The translations under genes and the position numbers were made by a program. The notes below the pieces were generated by a model. It had not been told where the DNA came from, ran no database searches, and saw nothing but the letters and a program-made list of their open reading frames with translations. A stretch of 64,000 nucleotides of DNA from Streptomyces sp. NBC_01723 (GTDB taxonomy: Bacteria; Actinomycetota; Actinomycetes; Streptomycetales; Streptomycetaceae). Shown piece by piece: positions 34,885-44,128 of this stretch (positions are counted from its first letter, which is position 1; each line of letters begins with the position of its first letter). The stretch spans positions 7,614,001 to 7,678,000 of the forward strand of contig NZ_CP109171.1 of assembly GCF_036246005.1 (NCBI RefSeq). The letters are read 5' to 3'.

Positions 34885-36257
34885 ACGGGCCGTGGCTTCT
34901 CCTGCCGCGCCCGCGCCGGCTGCGGTCCCGGCTGGCACTGGCGGCCTCGGCGGCCGTCGTCCTCGTGACCGTAGGCGTGTGCACGGCCGCGTTCTTCGTC
35001 CTGCGTTACAAGCTCTACCAGCAGGTCGACCAGAACCTCGCGCAGTCGGCCACCCTCGTCGCCCAGCAGAGCCGGGAGGACGGGCCGACCGTGCACCGCG
35101 GTGAGTGCCGCTTCCTGGGCGCCCCCGCCTGTGCCCAGACGGTGCCGCCCGATCCGGCCGACGACCCGGCCGAGCCGTACGTCCTGCCCGTGTCCCCGGC
35201 CGTCCGCGAGGTGGCGGCCGGCGGCCGCGCGCCGTACTACCGGAACGTCACCGTCGACGGGCACCCCGCGCGCATGCTGACCACCACGTTCGGTGACGGC
35301 ACCGCCGTCCAGGTCGCGCTCCGTTCCGACGTGGCCGAGCGCGGCGTGCACCAGGCCGCGTGGCTGCTGAGCGGCATCGGCGCGGCGGGCGTGGTCGTCG
35401 CCGGGCTGCTCGGCTACGCCGTCTCCCGGACCGGCCTCGCCCCCGTCACCCGGCTCACGGCCACGGCGGAGCGGGTCGCCGCCACCCGCGACCCGCGACA
35501 CCGCATCGACCTGCCCGCCGGGCCGGGGCCCGGCGGACACTGGGACGACGAGATCACCCGGCTCGCGACGACCTTCAACACGATGCTCGACGAGCTGGAG
35601 CGGTCGGTGACGGCACAGCGCCGGCTGATCGCCGACGCCTCGCACGAGCTGCGCACCCCGCTGACCGCGCTGCGCACCAACGCCGAACTCCTCACTCGCG
35701 CCGACCGCCTGCCCGCCGACCGGCGCGAGCGGGCGGCCGGCGCCCTGGTCCGGCAGCTGGAGGACGTCACCACCCTGGTGAACGACCTCATCGAGCTGGC
35801 CCGGGACGAGGAACCGCAGCCGCTCCTCGAACAGATCGACCTCGCCGCGCTCACCCGGCACGCCCTGACCCGCGCCCGCGAACGCTGGCCCGGCATCACC
35901 TTCACCCTGGACGTCACCGACCGCACGGCCGGCCTGCTGCGCCCCGGCATCCCGGCCCGGCTGGCCCGGCTGCTCGGCAACCTGCTGGACAACGCGGCCA
36001 AGTTCAGCCCGCCCGGCGGCACGGTCGAGGTCGCCTTGACCGAACGGGAGCTGACCGTGCGCGACCACGGCCCCGGCATCGCCGACCAGGACCTGCCGCA
36101 CATCTTCGACCGCTTCTACCGGGCACCGTCCGCCCGCGCGCTGCCCGGTTCGGGCCTCGGGCTGGCCATGGCCCGTCAGATCGCCCGCACCCACGGCGCC
36201 GAACTCACCGCCGAGCGCGCGCCCGGCGCGGGGGCGTTGTTCCGGCTCACCTTCTGA
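34881..36257 (+). CDS. Membrane sensor histidine kinase
   Basis: 458 residues: membrane segment at about 18-41, an extracytoplasmic loop (about 42-158), second membrane segment at about 160-182, HAMP, HisKA with phosphoacceptor His255 (DASHELRTP), and HATPase (LLDNAAKFSP N-box, DHGPGIADQDLPHIFDRFYR, SGLGLAMA). The outer loop contains two cysteines seven residues apart (Cys76, Cys84 in GECRFLGAPAC), which could form a disulphide or bind a ligand. GTG 34881 overlaps the regulator stop. Probably monitors the envelope. Confidence 0.92.
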   Translation: MNGPWLLLPRPRRLRSRLALAASAAVVLVTVGVCTAAFFVLRYKLYQQVDQNLAQSATLVAQQSREDGPTVHRGECRFLGAPACAQTVPPDPADDPAEPYVLPVSPAVREVAAGGRAPYYRNVTVDGHPARMLTTTFGDGTAVQVALRSDVAERGVHQAAWLLSGIGAAGVVVAGLLGYAVSRTGLAPVTRLTATAERVAATRDPRHRIDLPAGPGPGGHWDDEITRLATTFNTMLDELERSVTAQRRLIADASHELRTPLTALRTNAELLTRADRLPADRRERAAGALVRQLEDVTTLVNDLIELARDEEPQPLLEQIDLAALTRHALTRARERWPGITFTLDVTDRTAGLLRPGIPARLARLLGNLLDNAAKFSPPGGTVEVALTERELTVRDHGPGIADQDLPHIFDRFYRAPSARALPGSGLGLAMARQIARTHGAELTAERAPGAGALFRLTF

Positions 36258-36285
36258 GACCGGCCCGGCCGGCCGGGGTCGGGCG

Positions 36286-37071
36286 TCAGGTCCTGACCAG
36301 CAGCTGGAAGTCGAAGGCGTACCGGGACGCGCGGTAGATGTGCGTCCCGTACTCGACCGGGCGCCCGGTGTCGTCGTACGCGGTGCGCTGCATGGTCAGC
36401 AGCGCGGCTCCCTCCCGTTCGTCGAGGCGCTCGGCCTCCTCACGGGTGGCGATGCGGGCGCCGACGGTCTGGCGGGCGCTGTGCAGGGTGATCCCGGACG
36501 CGCGCATAAGCCGGTACAGGCCGGTCGACTCCAGCCGTGTGCCGTCGAGTTCCAGCAGCCCCGCCGGAAGGTAGTTGCACAGCAGCGCCACCGGCTGGCC
36601 GTGGGTGAGGCGCAGCCGCTCCAGCACGGTGACCTCGTCGCCCTCCGCGACGCCGAGCGCCGCCGCCGCTTCGGCGGGGGCCGGGACGCCCTCGTTGCGC
36701 ACCACCAGGGTGCCGGGACCCTGCCCGGCCGCCTCCAGGTCGTCGTACAGGCTGCTCAGCTCCAGCGGGCGCTTGACCTGGCTGTGCACCACCTGGGTGC
36801 CGACGCCGCGCCGCCGGACCAGCAGGCCCTTGTCCACCAGGGACTGGATGGCCTGCCGGACGGTCGGCCGGGACAGGCCCAGGCGGACCGAGAGGTCGAC
36901 CTCGTTGCCCAGCAGGTTCCCCGGCGCGAGGACGCCGTGTTCTATCGCCCCCTCCAGCTGCTGGGCCAGCTGGTGGTAGAGCGGCACGGGACTGCTCCGG
37001 TCGAGGGCGAAGTCCAGGGTGCTCAGCGCGGGGGCGGTCACGGCACGTGCCCGGTCGCCGGTCTTCGCCAT
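36286..37071 (-). CDS. GntR/HutC-family regulator (UTRA domain), likely iol regulator
   Basis: 261 residues. N-terminal GntR winged helix (PLYHQLAQQLEGAIEHGVLAPGNLL, then LSRPTVRQAIQSLVDKGLLVRRRGVGTQV) and a C-terminal UTRA effector domain. It is the last gene of the leftward iolC-aldolase-iolB-iolD-gntR series, so it probably controls the series and the divergent ABC genes through the inverted repeat at 41855-41920. Effector might be an inositol catabolite. ATG 37071 has GGAGG nearby. Confidence 0.88.
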   Translation of the reverse strand: MAKTGDRARAVTAPALSTLDFALDRSSPVPLYHQLAQQLEGAIEHGVLAPGNLLGNEVDLSVRLGLSRPTVRQAIQSLVDKGLLVRRRGVGTQVVHSQVKRPLELSSLYDDLEAAGQGPGTLVVRNEGVPAPAEAAAALGVAEGDEVTVLERLRLTHGQPVALLCNYLPAGLLELDGTRLESTGLYRLMRASGITLHSARQTVGARIATREEAERLDEREGAALLTMQRTAYDDTGRPVEYGTHIYRASRYAFDFQLLVRT

Positions 37072-37103
37072 GGACGTACCTCCGTTGCGTGGATGACGGG
37101 GTG

Positions 37104-38984
37104 TCAGAGGTGGTGGCGGCGGTCGGCGACCGCGTGTTCGTACCGCGCGCGGGCGTCGTTGACGGGCTCGCGGGCCGACACCTCGGCCACCGGCACGTCC
37201 CACCAGGCCTCGGCCGGGAGGGCGTCGCGGGCCGCTACGGTCTCGACGTGGACGCAGGTCGGGCGGGTCGCCGCGCGGGCCGTCGACAGCGCCTCGCGCA
37301 GCTCCCGCACGGTCTTGGCGCGCAGCACGTCCATGCCGAGGCTGGCCGCGTTGGCCGCGAGGTCGACGGGGAGCGGGGCGCCGGTGAAGGTGCCGTCGGC
37401 GGCGCGGTGGTGGTAGTCGGTGCCGAACCGCTCGGCGCCCACCGACTCGGACAGGCCGCCGATCGAGGCGTAGCCGTGGTTCTGCACCAGGACCAGCTTG
37501 ACCGGCAGGTTCTCCTGCACGGCGGTGACGATCTCGGTCGGGTTCATCAGGTACGTGCCGTCGCCCACCAGGGCCCACACCGCCGTGCCGGGCGCGGCCT
37601 GCTGGACGCCGAGCGCGGCCGGGATCTCGTAGCCCATGCAGGAGTAGCCGTACTCCAGGTGGTACTGGCGCGGCGAGCGGGACCGCCACAGCTTGTGCAG
37701 GTCGCCGGGGAGCGAACCGGCCGCGTTGATCACCACGTCCTCGTCGCCGACCACCGCGTCCAGCGCGCCCAGCACCTGCGTCTGGGTCGGCACGGCGCTG
37801 TCGTCGTCGGCCCGGAAGGCGGCCCGCACCTTCTCCTCCCAGCGGGTCCGGCCGGCCCGGTACTCGTCCTCGTACGACGACGACACCCGGTGGCTGGGGC
37901 TGGACAGCGCCTCGGTCAGCGCGGTGAGCCCGGCCCGCGCGTCGCAGACCAGGGCGCGGGCGGCGAGCTTGTGGGCGTCGAAGGCGGTGATGTTGAGGTT
38001 CAGGAAGCGGACGTCCGGGTTCTGGAAGAGGGTGCCGGAGGCCGTGGTGAAGTCCGAGTAGCGGGTGCCGACGCCGATCACCAGGTCGGCGGTGCGGGCC
38101 AGGTCGTCGGCGACGGCGGTGCCGGTGTGGCCGATGCCGCCGAGGTCGGCGGGATGGTCGTGGCGCAGGGCGCCCTTGCCGGCCTGGGTGGAGGCGACCG
38201 GGATGCCGGTGGCGTCGACCAGCGCCGTCAGCGCCGTCTCGGCCTCGCTGTGGTGGACGCCGCCGCCCGCGACGATCAGCGGGCGCCGGGCGGCGCGGAG
38301 CGCCTGGACGGCCTCGGCCAGCTCCTCGGGGTCGGGTGCCGGCCGCCGTACCCGCCAGACGCGGTCGGCGAAGAACTCCTCCGGCCAGTCGAACGCCTCC
38401 GCCTGCACGTCCTGCGGCAGCGCGAGGGTGACCGCGCCGGTCTCGGCGGGGTCGGCGAGCACGCGCATCGCCCGGAGCGCGGAGGCGAGCAGCGCCTCGG
38501 GGCGGTTGATCCGGTCGAAGTAACGGGAGACGGGACGCAGGGCGTCGTTGACCGACACGTCGGCCTCGACCGGGTGCTCCAGCTGCTGGAGCAGCGGGCC
38601 CGCGGCGTGCGAGGCGAAGTAGTCGCCCGGCAGGAGCAGGACCGGCAGGCGGTTGACGGTCGCCAGGGCCGCGCCGGTGACCAGGTTGGTGGCGCCGGGG
38701 CCGATGGACGTCGTCACCGCCTGTGCGGAGAGGCGGTTGAGCTGCCGGGCGTACCCGACGGCGGCGTGCACCATGGCCTGTTCGTTGCGCCCCTGGTGGA
38801 ACGGCATGACGCCGCCGTACTCGACGAGGGCCTGGCCGACGCCCGCCACGTTGCCGTGGCCGAAGATGCCCCAGGTACCGGCGATCAGGCGGTGCCGTAC
38901 GCCGTCGCGTTCGGTGTACTGCGCGGCCAGGAAGCGCACCAGGGCCTGGGCGGTGGTCAGTCGGCGGGTGCCGGTGGCGCTCAT
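37104..38984 (-). CDS. iolD: 3D-(3,5/4)-trihydroxycyclohexane-1,2-dione hydrolase
   Basis: 626 residues, a thiamine-diphosphate enzyme. The cofactor Glu is in FHQGRNEQAMVHAAVGYAR; the Mg/ThDP motif is GDGTYLMNPTEIVTAV with NHGYAS. Long ThDP proteins of this arrangement with SIGPGATNLVTGAA and a trihydroxy-dione hydrolase-specific N-terminus are IolD, which opens the ring of diketo-inositol. It overlaps the iolB stop by four bases. Length matches the family (about 620-645). Confidence 0.93.
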   Translation of the reverse strand: MSATGTRRLTTAQALVRFLAAQYTERDGVRHRLIAGTWGIFGHGNVAGVGQALVEYGGVMPFHQGRNEQAMVHAAVGYARQLNRLSAQAVTTSIGPGATNLVTGAALATVNRLPVLLLPGDYFASHAAGPLLQQLEHPVEADVSVNDALRPVSRYFDRINRPEALLASALRAMRVLADPAETGAVTLALPQDVQAEAFDWPEEFFADRVWRVRRPAPDPEELAEAVQALRAARRPLIVAGGGVHHSEAETALTALVDATGIPVASTQAGKGALRHDHPADLGGIGHTGTAVADDLARTADLVIGVGTRYSDFTTASGTLFQNPDVRFLNLNITAFDAHKLAARALVCDARAGLTALTEALSSPSHRVSSSYEDEYRAGRTRWEEKVRAAFRADDDSAVPTQTQVLGALDAVVGDEDVVINAAGSLPGDLHKLWRSRSPRQYHLEYGYSCMGYEIPAALGVQQAAPGTAVWALVGDGTYLMNPTEIVTAVQENLPVKLVLVQNHGYASIGGLSESVGAERFGTDYHHRAADGTFTGAPLPVDLAANAASLGMDVLRAKTVRELREALSTARAATRPTCVHVETVAARDALPAEAWWDVPVAEVSAREPVNDARARYEHAVADRRHHL

Positions 38985-39901
38985 GCGGACCTCTCCGGTG
39001 CGGTGTAGAGGGGGAGTCGGGGGTCGACGGCCTGGTCCGGCCAGGTGTCGCGGATCCAGGCGTGCTCGGGGTGGTCGCAGATCAGCCAGGCGCGTTCGGC
39101 CGCCGGGCCCGCCATGACGTTCAGGTAGTACATGTGGTGTCCGGGGACGGCCATGGACGGTCCGTGCCAGCCGTCGGGGATGAGGACCACGTCGCCGTTT
39201 CGCACCTCGGCCAGCACGTCCGTGCCCTTGCCCCGTCCGGACGGGGAGACCCGCTGGTAGCCGAGGCCGGGGGTGCCGTCGTGATCCGCGAACTCGAAGT
39301 AGTAGATCTCCTCCAGCACCGACTCCTCGCCGGGCCGGTGCTCGTCGTGTTTGTGCGGGGGGAAGGACGACCAGTTGCCGCCCGGGGTGAGCACCTCGAC
39401 CGCGATCAGCTTGTCGCACTCGAATCCCTGTTCATCCGCGCCTCCGGCGCGGGCGGCCGCACCGAAGTTGTTGACCTGCCGCGAGCAGTTCCCGGTGCCG
39501 CGCAGCTCCACCGGCACCGAGGACGCCGGGCCGTACCGGGCGGGCAGGCGGCGGGTGCAGCGGGCGCCGGTGAGGGCGAAGCGGCCGCCGCCGGTCGAGG
39601 TCACCGTCGTACGCGCGTCGCGGGGTACGTACGCGAAGTCGCTGACGCCGCTGAACACGCTGTCACGGCCGGTGAGTTCGAAGGTCTCCTGGCCGAAGTC
39701 GTCGGCGGTGGCGACGGTGCAGCCGCCGCTCAGCGGCAGGACGATCCACTCGCTCTCGCCGCTGTCGAAGGTGTGGCCGCCGCCGGGCGGCAGGTTCAGG
39801 ACCCGCAGGCCGGCGTAGCCCCAGCCGGCGCTCTCGGGCGTCACGTCCACGGCGTACGGGCCGTCCGCCGCCGCCTTGCCCGCTGGAAGGTGATACGTCA
39901 T
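38981..39901 (-). CDS. iolB: 5-deoxy-glucuronate isomerase
   Basis: 306 residues with two cupin-like halves; metal-binding HKHDEH (in SSFPPHKHDEHRP) and a conserved Glu in LEEIYYFEF. IolB converts 5-deoxy-glucuronate to 2-deoxy-5-keto-gluconate in inositol breakdown. The length and the LPAGKAAADGPYAVDVTPESAGW opening fit the family. It precedes iolD by an ATGA-type overlap and follows the aldolase gene by 25 bases. Confidence 0.92.
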   Translation of the reverse strand: MTYHLPAGKAAADGPYAVDVTPESAGWGYAGLRVLNLPPGGGHTFDSGESEWIVLPLSGGCTVATADDFGQETFELTGRDSVFSGVSDFAYVPRDARTTVTSTGGGRFALTGARCTRRLPARYGPASSVPVELRGTGNCSRQVNNFGAAARAGGADEQGFECDKLIAVEVLTPGGNWSSFPPHKHDEHRPGEESVLEEIYYFEFADHDGTPGLGYQRVSPSGRGKGTDVLAEVRNGDVVLIPDGWHGPSMAVPGHHMYYLNVMAGPAAERAWLICDHPEHAWIRDTWPDQAVDPRLPLYTAPERSA

Positions 39902-39926
39902 CGCCTACTCCTCCGCCTCTTCTCGG

Positions 39927-40814
39927 TCACAGCAGTCCGACGGCCGTGTCCACCGCCTGTTCGACGCTGCCCTCGGCCGGGTAGAGCAGCGAGCGGCCGA
40001 CGACCATGCCTTGCACGGTGGGCAGCCTGAGCGCCTTGCGCCAGCGCTCGTAGGCCGCCGTCTGGTCGGCGGGCGAGCCGCCTATGTCGCCGCCGAGCAG
40101 GACGGCGGGCAGCGTGGAGGTCGCCAGGACCTCACCCATGTCCTCCGGGTCGTCGGTGACGGGCAGTTTCAGCCAGGTGTAGGCCGAGGTGCCGCCGAGG
40201 CCGGAGGCGATGGCGACGGAGCGGGTGACGGCCTCGGCGGACAGGTCGTTGCGCACCCGGCCGTCGACCCGCCGGGAGATGAACGGCTCCACGAACAGCG
40301 GCAGCCTGCGTTCCGCCATGGCGTCCACGGCGCGGGCGGCGGCCTCCATCGTGGCCAGCGAGCCCGGATCGTCGTAGTCGACGCGCAGCAGCAGCTTCCC
40401 CGCGTCGAAGCGCAGCCGGGCGATGTCCTCGGCGCGGTGACCGGTGAAGCGGTCGTCCATCTCGAAGGCGGCGCCCGCGAGACCCCCGCGGTTCATCGAC
40501 CCCATGACGACCTTGTTCTCCAGCACCCCGAGCAGCAGCAGGTCGTCCAGCACGTCGGCGGTGGCGAGCACGCCGTCGACGCCCGGCCGGGACAGCGCGG
40601 TGCACAGGCGCTCCAGCAGGTCGGCCCGGTTGGCCATGGCGAGCCGGCGGTCGCCGACGCCGAGCGAGCCGCGGGCCGGATGGTCGGCCGCCACGATCAT
40701 CAGCCGGCCGGAGTCGCCGATCAGCGGCCGGCGGGTACGGCGGGCCGCGGCCTCGGCGACCGCCTCCGGACGCCGGGCTCTGACCGCGGTGAGGTCGGGG
40801 ATGCTGAGGGACAA
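39927..40814 (-). CDS. Cgl0159-type (beta/alpha)8 aldolase of the inositol pathway
   Basis: 295 residues. It resembles the Cgl0159/IolJ-like family of TIM-barrel proteins found between iolC and iolB in actinobacteria: RLMIVAADHPARGSLGVG, MGSMNRGGLAGAAFEMDDRFTG, LLRVDYDDPGSLAT, YTWLKLPV (Schiff-base Lys candidate) and LLGGDIGGSPADQ. It probably cleaves 2-deoxy-5-keto-6-phospho-gluconate. The TTG at 40814 has CGGAG upstream, with no better ATG or GTG; the frame is open further but outside the conserved part. Confidence 0.85.
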   Translation of the reverse strand: MSLSIPDLTAVRARRPEAVAEAAARRTRRPLIGDSGRLMIVAADHPARGSLGVGDRRLAMANRADLLERLCTALSRPGVDGVLATADVLDDLLLLGVLENKVVMGSMNRGGLAGAAFEMDDRFTGHRAEDIARLRFDAGKLLLRVDYDDPGSLATMEAAARAVDAMAERRLPLFVEPFISRRVDGRVRNDLSAEAVTRSVAIASGLGGTSAYTWLKLPVTDDPEDMGEVLATSTLPAVLLGGDIGGSPADQTAAYERWRKALRLPTVQGMVVGRSLLYPAEGSVEQAVDTAVGLL

Positions 40815-40827
40815 GACGAAGCTCCGT

Positions 40828-41790
40828 TCAGGGAGTGGCTCGCGCGAGGAGGTCGTCGACCTCGGCCCCGGTGGGCATCGCGGAGGAGCAGGCGAGTCGG
40901 GAGGCGACGAGGGCGCCGGCGGCGTTGGCGTACCGCATGATCCGCTCCAGCTCCCAGCCGGAGAGGAGACCGTGGCAGAGGGAGCCGCCGAACGCGTCGC
41001 CCGCGCCGAGGCCGTTGACCACCTCGACCGGTACCGGGGGCACCTCGGCGCTGCGGCCGTCGCGGTGCACGGCCAGGACGCCCTTCGGCCCCTGCTTGAC
41101 GACGGCCAGTTCCACACCGGCGGCCAGCAGCGCCTCGGCGCACTCCCGCGGCTCGCGGACGCCGGTGGCGATCTCGCACTCGTCCAGGTTGCCGACCGCG
41201 ACGGTCGCGTGCCGCAGCGCCTCGGCGTAGTACGGGCGGGCCTGGTCGGGGTCGGCCCAGAACATCGGCCGCCAGTCGAGGTCGAAGACGGTGGTGCCGG
41301 ACTTGGCGCGGTGGGCGAGTGCGGCCAGGGTCGCCGCGCGGCTCGGCTCCTCGCTCAGCCCCGTCCCGGTGATCCAGAAGATGCGGGCGGCGCGGATCGC
41401 GTCCAGGTCCAGCTCCTCCGGGTGGATCTCCAGGTCGGGGGCCTTGGGGCGGCGGTAGAAGTACAGGGGGAAGTCGTCCGGCGGGAAGATCTCGCAGAAG
41501 GTCACGGGGGTCGGGTAGGCGGCCACGGGGGTGACCCAGCGGTCGTCGACGCCGAACTCCCGGAGCGCGCGGTGCAGATAGCCGCCGAACGGGTCGTCCC
41601 CGGTCCGGGTGATGACGGCCGTGGCGCGGCCGAGGCGGGCGGCGGCGACCGCCACGTTCGAGGCCGAGCCGCCGAGAAACTTGCCGAAGGTCTCAACCTC
41701 CGCCAGGGGTACGCCCGTCTGCAAGGGATAGAGATCGACCCCGATGCGGCCCATCGTGATCAGATCGAAACGCGGGACTGACTCGGCCAT
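40828..41790 (-). CDS. iolC: 5-dehydro-2-deoxygluconokinase
   Basis: 320 residues of the PfkB/ribokinase family. GGSASNVAVAAARLG near the N-terminus and VNGLGAGDAFGGSL (catalytic Asp) near the C-terminus are the two PfkB signatures. DLITMGRIGVDLYPLQTGVPL is the IolC-type opening. It phosphorylates 2-deoxy-5-keto-gluconate. First gene of the leftward iol operon, divergent from the sugar ABC genes with the operator between. Confidence 0.93.
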   Translation of the reverse strand: MAESVPRFDLITMGRIGVDLYPLQTGVPLAEVETFGKFLGGSASNVAVAAARLGRATAVITRTGDDPFGGYLHRALREFGVDDRWVTPVAAYPTPVTFCEIFPPDDFPLYFYRRPKAPDLEIHPEELDLDAIRAARIFWITGTGLSEEPSRAATLAALAHRAKSGTTVFDLDWRPMFWADPDQARPYYAEALRHATVAVGNLDECEIATGVREPRECAEALLAAGVELAVVKQGPKGVLAVHRDGRSAEVPPVPVEVVNGLGAGDAFGGSLCHGLLSGWELERIMRYANAAGALVASRLACSSAMPTGAEVDDLLARATP

Positions 41791-41854
41791 GTGCGACGCT
41801 CCTCGGGCTGGGCGGGGGCCTGCCGCCTCCCAGGTGTATGACTCCTGGACGACG

Positions 41855-41920
41855 CTGTCAATAGTTTGTACTTACATTCGGACCTGTGAGTGAAATGATG
41901 TCTTGACAAAGTATTGACAG
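41855..41920. promoter_or_regulatory. Inverted-repeat operator and promoter region between iolC and the ABC genes
   Basis: CTGTCAATAGTTTGT (41855-41869) and ACAAAGTATTGACAG (41906-41920) are inverted copies, matching at 14 of 15 positions, 36 bases apart. The right arm contains TTGACA (41914-41919), a likely -35 for the ABC operon with TTGTAT about 17 bases on. A second TTGACA is at 41903. The stretch is strikingly A/T-richer than its surroundings. It should bind the GntR/HutC or LacI regulator of the locus and silence both directions. Confidence 0.7.
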
Positions 41921-42024
41921 CGGGCGCCCCAAGGGCTTGTATCCGGTCCCAGCGCTACAGCCGTTCTTCTCTGGTCTGGCACACGGCTTCCCGTCGCACA
42001 GTCGCACAGTGAGGTGCAGGAAAG

Positions 42025-43047
42025 ATGGACCGCTCTTCGCACGCCCGCTCCCGCAGATTCGCCCCTGCCGTGGCCCTCGCCGCCGCCGCGGCCCTGACCC
42101 TCGCCGGCTGCTCCAGCAGCTCGGGCGGGAAGAAGGCCGACGAGGAGGGAGACTCGGGCGCCTCCGCGGGCAAGGCGAACACTCCCCGTATGACCGTCGC
42201 CCTGGTGACCCATCAGGCGCCCGGCGACACCTTCTGGGACATCGTCCGCAAGGGCGCCGAGGCCGCGGCCGCCAAGGACAACGTCAAGCTCGTCTACTCC
42301 GCCGACCCGAACGCGGGCAACCAGGCCAACCTGGTGCAGAACGCGATCGACCAGAAGGTCGACGGCATCGCCGTCACCCTCGCCAAGCCGGACGCCCTGA
42401 AGAGCGTCCTCGGCAAGGCGGAGAAGGCCGGCATACCCGTGGTCGGGCTCAACTCCGGTCTCGCCGACTGGAAGAAGCTCGGCCTGATGGAGTTCTTCGG
42501 CCAGGACGAGAGCGTGGCCGGCGAGGCGCTCGGCAAGCGGCTCAACGAGGACGGCGCCAAGAACGCCGTCTGCGTGATCCACGAGCAGGGCAACGTCGGC
42601 CTGACCCAGCGCTGCGAGGGCGTGAAGAAGACCTTCGAGGGCTCGATCGAGAACCTCTACGTCAACGGCACCGACATGCCCTCGGTGAAGTCGACCGTCA
42701 CCGCCAAGCTCAAGCAGGACGGCGACATCGACCACCTCGTCACGCTCGGCGCCCCCTTCGCCATGACGGCCGTGCAGGCCGTGGACGAGTCCGGCAGCGA
42801 GGCCGAGGTCGCCACCTTCGACCTCAACAAGGAGCTGACCGGCGCCATCGAGAAGGGCGACATCGCGTTCGCCGTCGACCAGCAGCCCTACCTCCAGGGC
42901 TACCTGGCCGTCGACGGACTGTGGCTCTACAAGAACAACGGCAACTACAGCGGCGGCGGTGAGCAGCCGGTGCTGACCGGCCCGGCCTTCGTCGACGAGT
43001 CCAACGTGAAGGCCGTCGCCGAGTTCGCCTCGAAGGGCACCCGGTGA
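42025..43047 (+). CDS. Sugar ABC transporter substrate-binding lipoprotein
   Basis: 340 residues. Signal peptide with lipobox LTLAGC (Cys about residue 29), then a Peripla_BP_4-type periplasmic-binding fold: VALVTHQAPGDTFWDIVRKGAEAAA, DGIAVTLAKPDAL, GIPVVGLNSG, and the late FAVDQQPYLQGYLAVDGL. It belongs to the ribose/inositol-binding cluster. The iol context suggests myo-inositol or a related polyol. Start ATG 42025 with AGGTGCAGGAAAG upstream. Confidence 0.9.
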   Translation: MDRSSHARSRRFAPAVALAAAAALTLAGCSSSSGGKKADEEGDSGASAGKANTPRMTVALVTHQAPGDTFWDIVRKGAEAAAAKDNVKLVYSADPNAGNQANLVQNAIDQKVDGIAVTLAKPDALKSVLGKAEKAGIPVVGLNSGLADWKKLGLMEFFGQDESVAGEALGKRLNEDGAKNAVCVIHEQGNVGLTQRCEGVKKTFEGSIENLYVNGTDMPSVKSTVTAKLKQDGDIDHLVTLGAPFAMTAVQAVDESGSEAEVATFDLNKELTGAIEKGDIAFAVDQQPYLQGYLAVDGLWLYKNNGNYSGGGEQPVLTGPAFVDESNVKAVAEFASKGTR

Positions 43048-44123
43048 TGAGCATGGCCCAACAGGCTGAGCCGGCGGTGACCACACCGCCGGCCCCCGGC
43101 CCCAAGGAGACCGACGGGCGCACCCGCGAGCGCTCGGTGGCGGTGCGGGTGTTCGCCCGGCCCGAGGTCGGGGTCTTCCTCGGCGCCGTCGCCGTGTTCG
43201 TCTTCTTCCTGATCGCCGCCCCCTCGGTCCGCGACGGCGGCTCCATGGCGACGGTCCTCTACCAGTCGTCCACCATCGGCATCATGGCGCTGCCGGTGGC
43301 CCTGCTGATGATCGGCGGCGAGTTCGACCTGTCGGCCGGTGTCGCCGTGGTCGCCTCCTCGCTCACCGCGGGCATGCTCAGCTACCAGCTGACCGTGAAC
43401 GTCTGGATGGGTGTGATCGTCGCCCTCGTCGTCTCCCTCGCCGTCGGCGCGTTCAACGGCTGGGTGCTGATGAAGACCGGCCTGCCGAGCTTCCTCGTGA
43501 CGCTGGCCACCTTCCTCATCCTCCAGGGCGTCAACCTCGCCGTCACCAAACTCGTCACCGGCAACGTTGCCACCGACGACATCAGCGACATGGACGGCTT
43601 CGACCAGGCCAAGGCCGTCTTCGCCTCCTCCTTCGACATCGGCGGCGTCGAGGTGAAGATCACCGTCTTCTACTGGCTGGTCTTCGCCGCCCTGGCCACC
43701 TGGGTGCTGCTCCGCACCAAGTACGGCAACTGGATCTTCGCGGTCGGCGGCAGCCAGGACTCCGCCCGCGCGGTCGGCGTACCCGTCACCTTCACCAAGA
43801 TCACGCTGTTCATGCTGGTCGGCTTCGGGGCCTGGTTCGTCGGCATGCACCAGTTGTTCTCCTTCAACACCGTGCAGTCCGGCGAGGGCGTCGGCCAGGA
43901 GCTGATCTACATCGCCGCGGCCGTGATCGGCGGCTGTCTGCTCACCGGCGGCTACGGTTCCGCCATCGGCCCGGTCTTCGGTGCCTTCATGTTCGGCATG
44001 GTGAACCAGGGCATCGTCTTCGCCGGCTGGAACCCCGACTGGTTCAAGGCATTCCTCGGCGTGATGCTGCTCGGCGCCGTCCTGATCAACCTGTACGTCC
44101 GCCGCGCGGCGACCCGGAGGTGA
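43047..44123 (+). CDS. Sugar ABC transporter permease (RbsC-type)
   Basis: 358 residues with about nine hydrophobic helices. It has the family's EFDLSAGV motif ([15 protein letters not shown]), the [18 protein letters not shown] segment and [13 protein letters not shown] near the coupling loop. It forms the membrane channel of the importer, probably as a homodimer. The ATG shares one base with the lipoprotein stop (TGATG), so translation is coupled; GTG three bases earlier is also possible. Confidence 0.9.
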   Translation: MSMAQQAEPAVTTPPAPGPKETDGRTRERSVAVRVFARPEVGVFLGAVAVFVFFLIAAPSVRDGGSMATVLYQSSTIGIMALPVALLMIGGEFDLSAGVAVVASSLTAGMLSYQLTVNVWMGVIVALVVSLAVGAFNGWVLMKTGLPSFLVTLATFLILQGVNLAVTKLVTGNVATDDISDMDGFDQAKAVFASSFDIGGVEVKITVFYWLVFAALATWVLLRTKYGNWIFAVGGSQDSARAVGVPVTFTKITLFMLVGFGAWFVGMHQLFSFNTVQSGEGVGQELIYIAAAVIGGCLLTGGYGSAIGPVFGAFMFGMVNQGIVFAGWNPDWFKAFLGVMLLGAVLINLYVRRAATRR

Positions 44124-44128
44124 CGGAA

